This document shows positions 1 through 8,187 of a stretch of DNA of 64,000 nucleotides, piece after piece. The notes beneath the pieces are model-generated. The model ran no database searches and was not told where the DNA came from. It worked only from the letters and a program-made list of their open reading frames with translations. The DNA is from Rhodobacteraceae bacterium Alg238-R152. GTDB taxonomy: Bacteria > Pseudomonadota > Alphaproteobacteria > Rhodobacterales > Rhodobacteraceae. The stretch's first letter is position 1. Each line of letters opens with the position of its first letter. Position numbers and translations under genes: made by a program. The stretch spans positions 434,001 through 498,000 of the forward strand of contig UNRJ01000003.1 of assembly GCA_900537125.1 (NCBI GenBank), in the 5' to 3' direction.

Positions 1-59
1 ACCGCGCTCTATCTAGCCTATATACTGATTACCCTGACCTGACTTAAACGGAGGCTGAC

Positions 60-812
60 ATGGTGCGGGCATTGGTGACTGGCGCCGGACAGCGGCTTGG
101 GCAAGCAATGGCGATTGCGCTGGCGCAGCGTGGCTATGACGTTGCGGTGCACTATGCGTCTTCTGAAGTGGGGGCGGCAGACACTGTGGCAGCGATAGAA
201 GCGTTGGGGCAGGTTGCGGTGCCACTGCAGGCGGATCTCTTGGACGAAGGGCAAACGGAAGCATTGTTTGCTCAAAGTGTTGCGGCGCTGGGTGGGCCTA
301 TTACCTGTTTGATCAACAATGCCTCCATATTTGAGGATGACCGCCTTCAATCCTCAACCAGAGAGAGTTGGGACCGACATATGGGTAGCAATCTACGCGC
401 GCCCTATGTGCTGATGCAGGCCATGGCGCGGCAGGGGCTTGAGGCCTCTGCAGATGAGCAGGGAGAGCCCTTGGCCGCTGGCTTTGTTGTGAACATGCTT
501 GATCAGCGTATTCGCAACCTGACTCCAGAATTTTCGACATACACCGTGGCGAAGATGGCGCTTTGGGCACTGACGCAAACAGCGGCACAGGAATTGGCTC
601 CGCATGTGCGCGTCAATGGCATCGCGCCAGGGCCAACATTGCAGGGCGCACATCAGAGTGCCAATGACTTCAATGTAGAACGGCAAAACACGGTGTTGAA
701 GCGCGGGGTTAGCGCCGACGATATTGTTGCGACCCTTGGGTATTTGCTCGATGCAAATGGGGTGACGGGACAGGCGATTTGTGTCGATGGCGGGCAGCAT
801 TTGAGGTGGTGA
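60..812 (+). CDS. Pteridine-reductase-like short-chain dehydrogenase
   Basis: A 250-aa SDR-family NAD(P)H-dependent oxidoreductase. It shows the glycine-rich cofactor motif TGAGQRLG at residues 7-14, NNAS at 86-89 and the catalytic YTVAK at 161-165. The usual SDR serine is replaced by an aspartate in NMLDQR (Asp148). That replacement is the hallmark of the PTR1/FolM branch, so reduction of dihydropteridines (dihydromonapterin or dihydrofolate) is the likeliest reaction. It probably acts in the cytoplasm. The start has a good Shine-Dalgarno (GGAGG, 5 bases upstream). It stands alone ahead of a 350-base gap. The fold is certain; the substrate is inferred. Confidence 0.8.
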   Translation: MVRALVTGAGQRLGQAMAIALAQRGYDVAVHYASSEVGAADTVAAIEALGQVAVPLQADLLDEGQTEALFAQSVAALGGPITCLINNASIFEDDRLQSSTRESWDRHMGSNLRAPYVLMQAMARQGLEASADEQGEPLAAGFVVNMLDQRIRNLTPEFSTYTVAKMALWALTQTAAQELAPHVRVNGIAPGPTLQGAHQSANDFNVERQNTVLKRGVSADDIVATLGYLLDANGVTGQAICVDGGQHLRW

Positions 813-1163
813 CGCTCTGCCATTGGGACATCCTGCGCTGTATGTGACACTGTGCAATCCAACCCCAAAAAACGTATGTCAGAGATAAGTTTTGCACCGG
901 TCACACTCCTGTCATCTTAACGTTACTTTTTCTTAATGATTTCAATAATTTGAGACGCGTACAAAAAAGTATCGTTCAAAAACAACGAGTTAAAAATACG
1001 CCTAATTTTTAGGCAGTGCGTCGAAAGCGGCCAAAAACAAGGGAAATCTGTACGAGGGCAAAAGATATCATCAGACTTATCCACAGTTTCGGTGGATTTG
1101 TTTACCCTTGCGTCCGGACCGTCAAGATTGCAGGCACGCCAAAAGAATCATATTTGAGATGAC
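813..1163. other. Non-coding gap upstream of uvrC
   Basis: No credible gene here. The stretch from about 920 to 1015 is markedly A+T-rich. It contains a short inverted repeat (GCCTAA/TTAGGC, 1000-1014) and, at 1077-1085, a perfect 9-base DnaA-box consensus TTATCCACA. The uvrC promoter presumably lies in this gap, but I could not identify it confidently. Confidence 0.5.
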
Positions 1164-3038
1164 ATGACCACAGACAGCGACGCAGTCCCGGACAGCCCGA
1201 TGGGACACAAATGTATACAAAGCTACCTTAAAACGTTGGACGGCTCGCCCGGCGTGTATCGCATGCTCGATGCGCAGGCGCGGATTCTCTACGTGGGAAA
1301 GGCGCGCAATTTGCGGGCGCGGGTCTCCAATTACGCGCGGCCCTCGGGGCATTCTGGTCGGATCGCGCGGATGATCTCCGAAACCGCGTCGATGATGTTT
1401 CTGACCACCAAGACGGAAACCGAGGCGCTGTTGCTTGAACAAAACCTGATCAAGCAGTTGAAACCGAAGTACAACGTGCTGCTGCGGGACGACAAAAGCT
1501 TCCCGAATATTCTGGTCAGCCGTGCGCATGGGTTTCCGCAAATCAAGAAACACCGCGGGGCGAAGAAGGAAAAAGGCAGCTATTATGGGCCGTTTGCCAA
1601 TGCCGGGGCGGTCACCCGTACGTTGAGCCAGCTGCAAAAGGTGTTTTTGCTGCGCAATTGCTCAGACGCGCAGTTTGAGAGCCGGACGCGGCCGTGTCTG
1701 CTGTTCCAGATCAAGCGTTGTTCGGGGCCTTGTGTGGGGCGTATTTCGGAAGGGGACTACGCTGAAAGTGTGCGGGACGCGGAGCGGTTCCTGTCGGGGC
1801 GGTCGACGCAGATACAAGAGACCTTGGCCAAGCAGATGCAGGCAGCGTCTGAGGCGATGGAGTTTGAGAAAGCGGCGACGTTGCGCGATCGTATTCGGGC
1901 GCTGACCTCGGTGCAGCAAACGCAGGGTATCAACCCGCGTGGCGTGGCGGAGGCGGATGTGATTGCGCTGCATCTGGAGAAGGGGCAGGCTTGTGTGCAG
2001 GTGTTTTTCATCCGGGCCAATCAAAATTGGGGTAACCGGGATTTTTATCCGCGCGTGGGCGTGGATGTGGAGGCTGCCGAGGTGCTGGAAGCCTTCATAG
2101 GTCAGTTCTATGACGGCAAGGAGCCGCCGCGGCAATTGATCTTATCCCATGCAATTGAGAACGCGGAGCTGATGGCGGAGGCGCTGGGGTCGAAGGCCGG
2201 GCGCAAGGTCGAGATCACCGTGCCCCAGCGCGGTGAGAAGGCGGAGCTTGTGGAAGGCGCGGCGCGCAATGCGCGGGAAAGTCTTGCGCGTAAAATGAGT
2301 GAGACCGCCACGCAGGCCAAATTGTTGCAAGGTGTGGCAGAGGCGTTTGATCTGGACGGGCCGCCGCAGCGGATCGAGGTCTACGATAACAGCCACATTC
2401 AAGGCACCAACGCGGTGGGCGGCATGATTGTCGCTGGGCCGGAAGGCTTCATGAAAAACAGTTACCGCAAGTTCAACATCAAAGGCGATGACATCACTCC
2501 AGGGGACGACTTTGGCATGATGAAAGAGGTGTTGAACCGGCGCTTTAAACGTCTGCTCAAGGAAGATCCGGATCGCGACAAAGGCATGTGGCCGGACCTG
2601 TTGCTGATCGATGGGGGTGCCGGTCAGGTGAGTGCGGTGCGCGAGATTATGGAAGAGTATGGGGTTGAGGACGTGCCGATGGTGGGCGTGGCCAAAGGGG
2701 TGGATCGCGATCATGGCAAAGAAGAGTTCCATCGCGTGGGCAAAAGCGTGATGGCATTGCGCCGGAATGATCCGGTGCTGTATTTTGTGCAACGGCTGCG
2801 CGATGAGGCGCATAGGTTTGCGATTGGCACACACCGCGCGAAACGCGCCAAAGCGGTGGGCGCAACACCATTGGATGACGTGCCAGGCGTGGGCGCGACG
2901 CGCAAGCGGGCCTTGTTGGCGCATTTTGGCAGCGCCAAGGCGGTGAGCCGGGCCAACCTAGCGGATTTGAAAGCCGTGGATGGGGTTTCCGACAAACTGG
3001 CAGAGACAATCTACGACTTTTTCCACGAAGGAAGTTAA
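1164..3038 (+). CDS. uvrC: Excinuclease ABC subunit C
   Basis: UvrC (624 aa) makes both incisions around a lesion in nucleotide excision repair after UvrA/UvrB loading. The full domain order is visible: GIY-YIG nuclease in the first ~105 residues ([23 protein letters not shown]), a UVR motif near residues 210-245 ([17 protein letters not shown]) that contacts UvrB, the RNase H-like endonuclease domain ([19 protein letters not shown]) and a C-terminal helix-hairpin-helix ([18 protein letters not shown]). Its length is normal for the family. It converges with the small gene that follows. Confidence 0.98.
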   Translation: MTTDSDAVPDSPMGHKCIQSYLKTLDGSPGVYRMLDAQARILYVGKARNLRARVSNYARPSGHSGRIARMISETASMMFLTTKTETEALLLEQNLIKQLKPKYNVLLRDDKSFPNILVSRAHGFPQIKKHRGAKKEKGSYYGPFANAGAVTRTLSQLQKVFLLRNCSDAQFESRTRPCLLFQIKRCSGPCVGRISEGDYAESVRDAERFLSGRSTQIQETLAKQMQAASEAMEFEKAATLRDRIRALTSVQQTQGINPRGVAEADVIALHLEKGQACVQVFFIRANQNWGNRDFYPRVGVDVEAAEVLEAFIGQFYDGKEPPRQLILSHAIENAELMAEALGSKAGRKVEITVPQRGEKAELVEGAARNARESLARKMSETATQAKLLQGVAEAFDLDGPPQRIEVYDNSHIQGTNAVGGMIVAGPEGFMKNSYRKFNIKGDDITPGDDFGMMKEVLNRRFKRLLKEDPDRDKGMWPDLLLIDGGAGQVSAVREIMEEYGVEDVPMVGVAKGVDRDHGKEEFHRVGKSVMALRRNDPVLYFVQRLRDEAHRFAIGTHRAKRAKAVGATPLDDVPGVGATRKRALLAHFGSAKAVSRANLADLKAVDGVSDKLAETIYDFFHEGS

Positions 3039-3061
3039 ACCCTGCGCGCGGAGGGTGTTGC

Positions 3062-3391
3062 CTAGGCCGGAATTTTGCCGCGCAGAACAAGATTTTCGAC
3101 AATCTGCTCAACAAAGCCCACCATGCCGTCGGGACCGGAGGCGCGGTCTTTCAGATGGATCGACAGGTCGGGGCGACGCGTGGCGATCAGGCCAATGAGA
3201 TCACCGCGCATGTCGTCGTCCATGCTGGCGCCCATGATCACGCAACAAATACGGGGTTCGGTGTCCAGTTGGCGGATGACTTCGCCATGGTCATGTGCGC
3301 CCAGCCATTGAATGGGCAGGTGGTCAAGCTGGCGCGGTACGGCGCCAATCACGTTGGGCAGTTTCCCAACAAGCAAAACAACAGGTTGCAT
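3062..3391 (-). CDS. Conserved hypothetical protein, 109 aa
   Basis: A small soluble protein of unknown function starting MQPVVLLVGKLPN. The start is set at 3391 because AAGGAGGAG lies just upstream; an extension to 3460 has no such site. The alternating hydrophobic segments (VVLLVGKLP, CCVIMGASMDDD) suggest a small alpha/beta fold resembling a receiver domain, but the full phosphoacceptor set is not evident, so no function is assigned. It converges with uvrC (23-base gap) and is followed upstream by pgsA on the other strand. Confidence 0.65.
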   Translation of the reverse strand: MQPVVLLVGKLPNVIGAVPRQLDHLPIQWLGAHDHGEVIRQLDTEPRICCVIMGASMDDDMRGDLIGLIATRRPDLSIHLKDRASGPDGMVGFVEQIVENLVLRGKIPA

Positions 3392-3544
3392 AGGGGTATC
3401 TCCTCCTTGACGGTGTGCGCCCGAGGGGTTTGCCTGCTTTGCCTTGTGGCAGTGTAGCACAGATTAGTGGCGGGAGGGCCATGGTCGCATTGCCGCATCA
3501 CAATCCCGCTTCCCCTGAGCCGGGAGACAGGCTAAATCAAGGTC

Positions 3545-4204
3545 ATGACTTGGAATATTCCCAACATCCTCTCTGTGATGCGCCTGTTTGCAGCCCCTAT
3601 GGTTGCCGTAATGTTTCTTTATTTTGAAAGGCCTTATGCGGATTGGTTTGCGCTGATGCTGTTTTTGGTCGCAGCCGCGACCGATTGGTTTGACGGCTAT
3701 CTGGCGCGGTTATGGAAACAGGAAACCAAATTGGGCGCGATGATGGACCCAATTGCCGACAAGGCAATGGTTGTGATCGCGTTGATGGTGATCGTGGGCT
3801 ATAGCTCGATGTCGCCCTGGTTGGTGCTGCCCGCGACGGTGATCCTGTTCCGGGAAGTGTTTGTGTCGGGCCTGCGCGAGTTCCTTGGGGATACTGCCGG
3901 AACGCTGAAAGTGACCAAGCTGGCGAAATGGAAAACGGCGACGCAAATGGTTGCGATTGCAGTTCTTTTTGGCCAGGGCGTGTTTGAGCATTACCTGGGC
4001 ATGTCGGCCTGGGGCATGGATTTGGCGCTGTTTGATCAGATCATGGCGGGTGAGGTTGAGGACCTGCAGGGGCTGCGTTGGAAGCACACCGGGATGGTGT
4101 GGAGCGGCTGGGTAGGACTTTTGTTGCTGTGGATTGCCGCTGCGCTGACCGCTATCACAGGCGTTGATTACTTTAACAAAGCCAAGCCGCATCTAAAGGA
4201 TTGA
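3545..4204 (+). CDS. pgsA: CDP-diacylglycerol--glycerol-3-phosphate 3-phosphatidyltransferase
   Basis: This integral membrane enzyme (219 aa) commits CDP-diacylglycerol to phosphatidylglycerol synthesis. The CDP-alcohol phosphatidyltransferase signature DG-x2-AR-x8-G-x3-D-x3-D is complete (DGYLAR ... G ... DPIAD). Several hydrophobic helices flank it, and an N-terminal NIPNILSVMRL is typical of PgsA. Its stop lies 5 bases ahead of the moaD ATG, and uncoupled family members pgsA-moaD-moaE form one apparent operon here. Confidence 0.95.
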   Translation: MTWNIPNILSVMRLFAAPMVAVMFLYFERPYADWFALMLFLVAAATDWFDGYLARLWKQETKLGAMMDPIADKAMVVIALMVIVGYSSMSPWLVLPATVILFREVFVSGLREFLGDTAGTLKVTKLAKWKTATQMVAIAVLFGQGVFEHYLGMSAWGMDLALFDQIMAGEVEDLQGLRWKHTGMVWSGWVGLLLLWIAAALTAITGVDYFNKAKPHLKD

Positions 4205-4209
4205 TCACA

Positions 4210-4455
4210 ATGGATGTTCTCTATTTTGCATGGGTGCGGGAGCGCATTGGTATCCCGAAAGAGAAAGTGGAAACCGGCGCCGCAACGGTGATGCAGCTGG
4301 TCGAGGAGTTGAAGGCGCGGGAAGAGCGGTATGAGGTGGCTTTCTCGGACTTGAGCGCCTTGCGTGTGGCGGTGGATCAGGAGTTGACCGACTTTGATGC
4401 GCCCCTTGAGGGCGTGCGCGAAGTGGCGTTTTTCCCTCCAATGACAGGCGGTTAA
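4210..4455 (+). CDS. moaD: Molybdopterin synthase small (sulfur carrier) subunit
   Basis: MoaD (81 aa) is the ubiquitin-like sulfur carrier of molybdopterin synthase. Its C-terminal Gly-Gly (PPMTGG) becomes thiocarboxylated and donates sulfur to cyclic pyranopterin monophosphate in the MoaE active site. The ATG at 4210 is preferred because AAAGGA sits 9 bases upstream. An in-frame TTG at 4201, overlapping the pgsA stop, is the alternative. moaE follows 10 bases after its stop. Confidence 0.93.
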   Translation: MDVLYFAWVRERIGIPKEKVETGAATVMQLVEELKAREERYEVAFSDLSALRVAVDQELTDFDAPLEGVREVAFFPPMTGG

Positions 4456-4465
4456 GAGGGTTTCC

Positions 4466-4909
4466 ATGCGCGTCTTAGTTCAGGAAGAACCGTTTGATTT
4501 TGGCCGCGAGGCGCAGAACTTTGCCAGCGGGCACAGCAATATGGGCGCGATTGTCACTTTCACCGGTGTGGTGCGTGATGCCGACAAGGGTGGCATGGAC
4601 CGGATGGTGATAGAGCACTATCCCGGCATGACCCAGAAGGCGCTGGAGAAGATTGCTGAAGAGGCCGTAAGCCGTTGGGATCTTGGGGATGTTATGGTCA
4701 TCCATCGCCATGGCGAGCTGCGTCAGGGTGACATGATCATGATGGTGGCGACCGCGTCGCGGCATCGGGTGAATGCCTTTGAGGCGGCGGAATATCTGAT
4801 GGATTACCTGAAGTCTCGCGCGCCGTTCTGGAAGAAAGAATACACCGCAGATGGGGCCGAGTGGGTTGCCGCAAAAGACGAAGACGAGGACGCGCTGAGC
4901 CGTTGGTGA
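4466..4909 (+). CDS. moaE: Molybdopterin synthase catalytic subunit
   Basis: MoaE (147 aa) is the large subunit of molybdopterin synthase; it forms a heterotetramer with MoaD and installs the dithiolene sulfurs of the molybdenum cofactor. Family motifs are present: GAIVTFTGVVRD near the N-terminus, HRHGELRQGD in the middle, and the C-terminal RAPFWKKE that carries the active-site lysines. It is the last gene of the pgsA-moaD-moaE run and converges with the PLP decarboxylase across a 137-base gap. Confidence 0.96.
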   Translation: MRVLVQEEPFDFGREAQNFASGHSNMGAIVTFTGVVRDADKGGMDRMVIEHYPGMTQKALEKIAEEAVSRWDLGDVMVIHRHGELRQGDMIMMVATASRHRVNAFEAAEYLMDYLKSRAPFWKKEYTADGAEWVAAKDEDEDALSRW

Positions 4910-5046
4910 TGTTGGTGCGTTAACCGGCTGATTTGGTCCGTTTGGGACGTCGGTTTTACGTCGGTATCGCGGCTGTTTTGCGGAGGTGCGTGTTTTGCGG
5001 CCGCGCGGCAGGCGAGTATAAACCCACCGCGCGGTCCACCGTCGCT

Positions 5047-6429
5047 TTAGGCAACAGTTTTTGAGATGAGGACGGTGTCGCGGGCTTTGACGATGGCGGT
5101 TATCAGCCGGTCGATGTCCGCGTCTGTAGTGGCCCAGCTGGAGACACTCAAACGGAAGCCGCTTTGGCTTTGCCAGACAGCGGCACCAAACCAAGCTTCG
5201 CCAGACGTTTGAACTTCCGCGGTGATTGCGGCGCAGAGGTCGGGGGTGTCAGGGAGTGTCACAAACACCTGATTGAAATGCACCTCGTGCGGGACGGTAA
5301 AGCCTTCATGGCGCAGGGCCGCCGCGAGGCGGGTGGCTTTGCTGTGAAACCCCATGATCATGTCGTTGAGACCTTCGCGGCCAAGTGAGAGCAGGGCAGC
5401 GTAGGTTTCGGCACCTCGGGCGGCGCGGCTGAACTCTGGTGTCAGGTCCGCAGGCGAGGGATCGGTGGGCGGCAGGTAGGCGGCGCCGATGGCCATGGAG
5501 GCGCGCATCTCTTCGGGATGGCGGCAGAGGGCCAGACCGGAGTCATAGGGCGCGTTGAGGGTTTTGTGGGCGTCCACCACCCAGCTGTCAGCTTTCTCCA
5601 GTCCTGTGAGCGCGTCGGTCAGTTCGGGCACAGCACGGGCCCAGAGGCCAAAGGCGCCATCGACATGCAACCACGCGCCTGCGGCTTGGCAGGCGTCGGC
5701 GATCTCGTCGATCGGATCAAACGCGCCGGTGCAGACATTGCCCGCCTGCGTGAGCACAATGCAGGAGGCGTCAAGCTTGGGCAGCTTGTCGGCACACATG
5801 CGGCCCTGATCGTCGGTGGGGACACGTTCGATGTTGTCGGAGCCAAGACCAATCAGGCGCAGAGATTTTAGCACGGTGGCGTGGATTTCGGCGCTGGCGA
5901 TCACGCGCATGGCAGGCGCGCCCAGTAGGCCTTTGCCACGTGGGTGACCCATGCGGGCCAGCAATGTGTCGCGCGCGGTGGCCAGCAGGGTCATGTTGGC
6001 CATGGTCGCGCCGGTGGTGAAGGCACCTTCGGTCTGGGCGGGCAGGTTTAACAGGTCGATGATCCAGCGCACGGCGGTTTGCTCCATCTGCATCACCGAA
6101 GGACCAGTGTCTGCATTGGCGCATTGATCCCAAGCGGAGAGGAGCGCGCGCGCGCCGGAGGCGGCGGGCAGAGCGCCGCCGATGACGTAGCCGAAGTAGC
6201 GGCCAGCGGCGGTGGCGACGGTGCCGGGGCTGCCGGCGGTTTGAATCAGGGAGAGCACGTCGGTGGAGCTGTGACCCTGTTGGGGGAGCGCAATGTCGAG
6301 CGCGGGGAGCTGGGCTGTGTCTGCGTTTACGTGGCGGTCGGAGAGTGCTTGCAGGTAGTCTTCACCAAGTTTTGCGCCTTGGGAGAAGGCTTGGGCTTGG
6401 CGGGCGAGGGGATCTGAGAGTATGGTCAT
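5047..6429 (-). CDS. PLP-dependent group II amino acid decarboxylase family protein
   Basis: A 460-aa fold-type I PLP enzyme of the glutamate/aromatic-amino-acid decarboxylase family. The Schiff-base lysine is in VVDAHKTLN (Lys289), the cofactor-binding aspartate in HVDGAFG (Asp257) and the ring-stacking histidine in SAEIHATV (His183). The substrate cannot be read from sequence; aromatic L-amino acids are the usual guess. It is divergent from an ArsR-type regulator with only 33 bases between the start codons, so it is the obvious regulatory target. Confidence 0.85.
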   Translation of the reverse strand: MTILSDPLARQAQAFSQGAKLGEDYLQALSDRHVNADTAQLPALDIALPQQGHSSTDVLSLIQTAGSPGTVATAAGRYFGYVIGGALPAASGARALLSAWDQCANADTGPSVMQMEQTAVRWIIDLLNLPAQTEGAFTTGATMANMTLLATARDTLLARMGHPRGKGLLGAPAMRVIASAEIHATVLKSLRLIGLGSDNIERVPTDDQGRMCADKLPKLDASCIVLTQAGNVCTGAFDPIDEIADACQAAGAWLHVDGAFGLWARAVPELTDALTGLEKADSWVVDAHKTLNAPYDSGLALCRHPEEMRASMAIGAAYLPPTDPSPADLTPEFSRAARGAETYAALLSLGREGLNDMIMGFHSKATRLAAALRHEGFTVPHEVHFNQVFVTLPDTPDLCAAITAEVQTSGEAWFGAAVWQSQSGFRLSVSSWATTDADIDRLITAIVKARDTVLISKTVA

Positions 6430-6435
6430 ATCGAG

Positions 6436-6467
6436 ATCAATCTATATAGGGAATCATCTATATTGAT
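6436..6467. promoter_or_regulatory. Repeat-containing divergent operator between decarboxylase and ArsR gene
   Basis: The 33-base gap between two divergent genes carries the direct repeat ATCTATAT at 6440-6447 and 6456-6463 (16-base offset) and the inverted pair ATCAAT (6436-6441) / ATTGAT (6462-6467). ArsR-family proteins bind A+T-rich inverted repeats overlapping promoters, so this is the likely autoregulatory site. The second repeat runs into the TTG start codon of the regulator. Confidence 0.5.
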
Positions 6468-6801
6468 AATTGACGATATAGGCGAAGAGTCAACTGAGTC
6501 GGTCACGGCGCAGGCAAAAGTCTTTGCCGCGCTGTCCAGTCCGGTGCGCTTGCAGATCATGCTGTGGCTGCTGGACCCGCGTCCACATTTTGCGGCGCAG
6601 GTGGATGGGGATCTTGTGGAGGATGGCGTTTGCGTGGGGCGGATTGTCGAGAAGCTGGATCTGTCCCAGCCCACGGTGAGCGCGCATATGAAGAAGCTGA
6701 GCGCCGCCGGATTGGTGCGCGGTAAGAAGATCAACAACTGGATTTTTTACAAGCCGCAGCGGGAGGTGCTGAAGGCGGCTGGGGTGCAGTTGGGCGGTTA
6801 G
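6463..6801 (+). CDS. ArsR-family winged-helix transcriptional regulator
   Basis: A 112-aa regulator with the ArsR/SmtB winged helix: FAALSSPVRLQIMLWLL (helix 1-2), then the recognition region LDLSQPTVSAHMKKLSAAG, then a wing (VRGKKINNWIFYKP). It has only one cysteine, and that lies in an insertion ahead of the recognition helix, so a classical metal site is not evident. The start is a TTG with AGGGA 10 bases upstream; no in-frame ATG precedes the DNA-binding domain. It probably controls the divergent decarboxylase and itself. Confidence 0.85.
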   Translation: MIIDDIGEESTESVTAQAKVFAALSSPVRLQIMLWLLDPRPHFAAQVDGDLVEDGVCVGRIVEKLDLSQPTVSAHMKKLSAAGLVRGKKINNWIFYKPQREVLKAAGVQLGG

Positions 6802-7822
6802 GTCGATGTGGGTCTGCGCCCAATCCATGGACCATCTCGGCTGTCGCGTCCAACGGAGACCCAACGATTTGGGCCATTGGCGCACCAACGTGTGATTTCG
6901 GGGTCGAGCAATTCCAACCTCTCAGCAATCGCTTCGCCAGAGACCATGTCCACTAGCTCAATGCTTGTTTCCGGGAACAGCCCTTTGATGTTTGCCTCAA
7001 GCTCGGCAAGATGGTGGCGCTTCGCGTGATCGTGGCACGGAAAGCTTGTTCTTATTTGCAATGTGTCGGTTGCAAGCTCTTCGACATCTGACTGTCTCGC
7101 AATGCCAACCTGATAGACGGGTGTGCCGGTTTCTTTTTGAATGGCAGCTAAAGCTGGATTTGAGTAGCGGGCCTTTGGCCATTGCCATGTCGGAAATGAG
7201 AAGTGAATGTGCAGCTGGTTTTGAGAGGGGAGCACGTAGTTCGCGGGGCAGGTGTCGATTTCATTTAAGGACGTGGCGCCATGCACAAGAAAACTGACAA
7301 AGCTGTCGCACTGACCTGGAGCAATTTGTTGCAAGTGGACAATTGGTGGTTTTCATCCAGGACGGGTTGCACAAGTAAAGCGTCCGGAAATGTTGCTTGC
7401 GCGACTTCGAGCACTTTGCGTGCGGTGTCGGAAGTGACGCCCCCTAGATGACCATTCCAGTAGGTGGTTTTGCCGGAGAAATCAGTGAAACTGTCCCGTT
7501 CAGGGTTGGTTTCACGCGGGATCACACCGTTTACGGTCACGCCAAAAAACTCACAGAACTGCGTGACGGTGATACTGCCGTCGAGGTCCGGCCCAATGTC
7601 CGCCTGAAGGATGCGTGTTCCTTCGGTTGCGGGCTGTCCTTTGGTGTCTGCAAGGTCGACGGTGAGACGTCCGCCACGATAACGGGCGTATAGATCCCGC
7701 TGATCTTTTGTGACCCCGTAGAATTGGCTTGGGCAACTGCCACCACCGGTTAGGCTGAACAAGTCAAGGTTCAATGGAGAGGGTAACGCTGGTGTGTGAA
7801 AGGAGAACTTGATCTGGTGCAT
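6798..7822 (-). pseudogene. Hypothetical gene split by a one-base frameshift (about 340 aa if restored)
   Basis: Two overlapping frames (7265-7822, 185 aa; 6798-7334, 178 aa) look like one gene. The first frame is coherent to Asp-Glu157, then runs on for 28 residues. The second frame opens just after a stop at the same spot. Adding one A to the AAAA run (+ strand T run 7350-7353) would fuse them through VLDEKPPIVHLQQIAPGQ, giving ~340 aa. The second frame otherwise has only a TTG start inside a 70-base overlap. I do not recognise the family. It is either a real inactivation or a homopolymer sequencing error. It lies downstream of the OmpA and coiled-coil genes on the same strand. Confidence 0.65.
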
Positions 7823-7860
7823 ATCGCTCTCTCAAAAAACGAGGTTGCGGGTTGCGCCGA

Positions 7861-8187
7861 TTAGGCCCCGCCCAGATGCTCCACGTGGTTGCGCAGCTCT
7901 TCAGCTTCCTGACGGGCGTCGCGCAGGCCGTCCATGGCGGCGCGCAGCTCGGCTTCGGTCTGGGTGAGCTGGTTGGTCAGCTCGGCCTCACGCTGTTGCA
8001 GGTAGGTGATCGCCTGATCGCGGGTTTCCTCAGCTTCGTGCAGTTCCTGGGACATGCGCTCCAGTTGGTCGACGTCAGACTGTGCGACGCGGGTGAAGCG
8101 GTGCACCAGCCAATTGGCAAACCAGCCCATGCAGAAGGCCACAAACAGAATGACGGCGGTGGTCAGGATGAACTCAATTCTGGTCAT
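7861..8187 (-). CDS. Membrane-anchored coiled-coil protein, 108 aa
   Basis: A small protein with one N-terminal membrane segment (about residues 6-25, FILTTAVILFVAFCMGWFAN) followed by a long, charged coiled coil (QLERMSQELHEAEETRDQA onward) to the C-terminus. It is unrecognised at family level. The start at 8187 places its first codons inside the last 14 bases of the OmpA-family gene. That suggests translational coupling and a shared envelope role. A longer reading to 8253 would start deep inside the upstream gene and is not supported. Confidence 0.75.
   Translation of the reverse strand: MTRIEFILTTAVILFVAFCMGWFANWLVHRFTRVAQSDVDQLERMSQELHEAEETRDQAITYLQQREAELTNQLTQTEAELRAAMDGLRDARQEAEELRNHVEHLGGA

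Noticed and set aside
921..1090. Chromosome replication origin
   Set aside because: Only one perfect DnaA box was found and no typical origin neighbour (dnaA, hemE, parAB) is present.
7265..7360. Programmed -1 frameshift instead of a broken gene
   Set aside because: The site reads GAA AAC in frame, not an X-XXY-YYZ slippery heptamer, and I saw no downstream stimulatory hairpin; a missing A is simpler.
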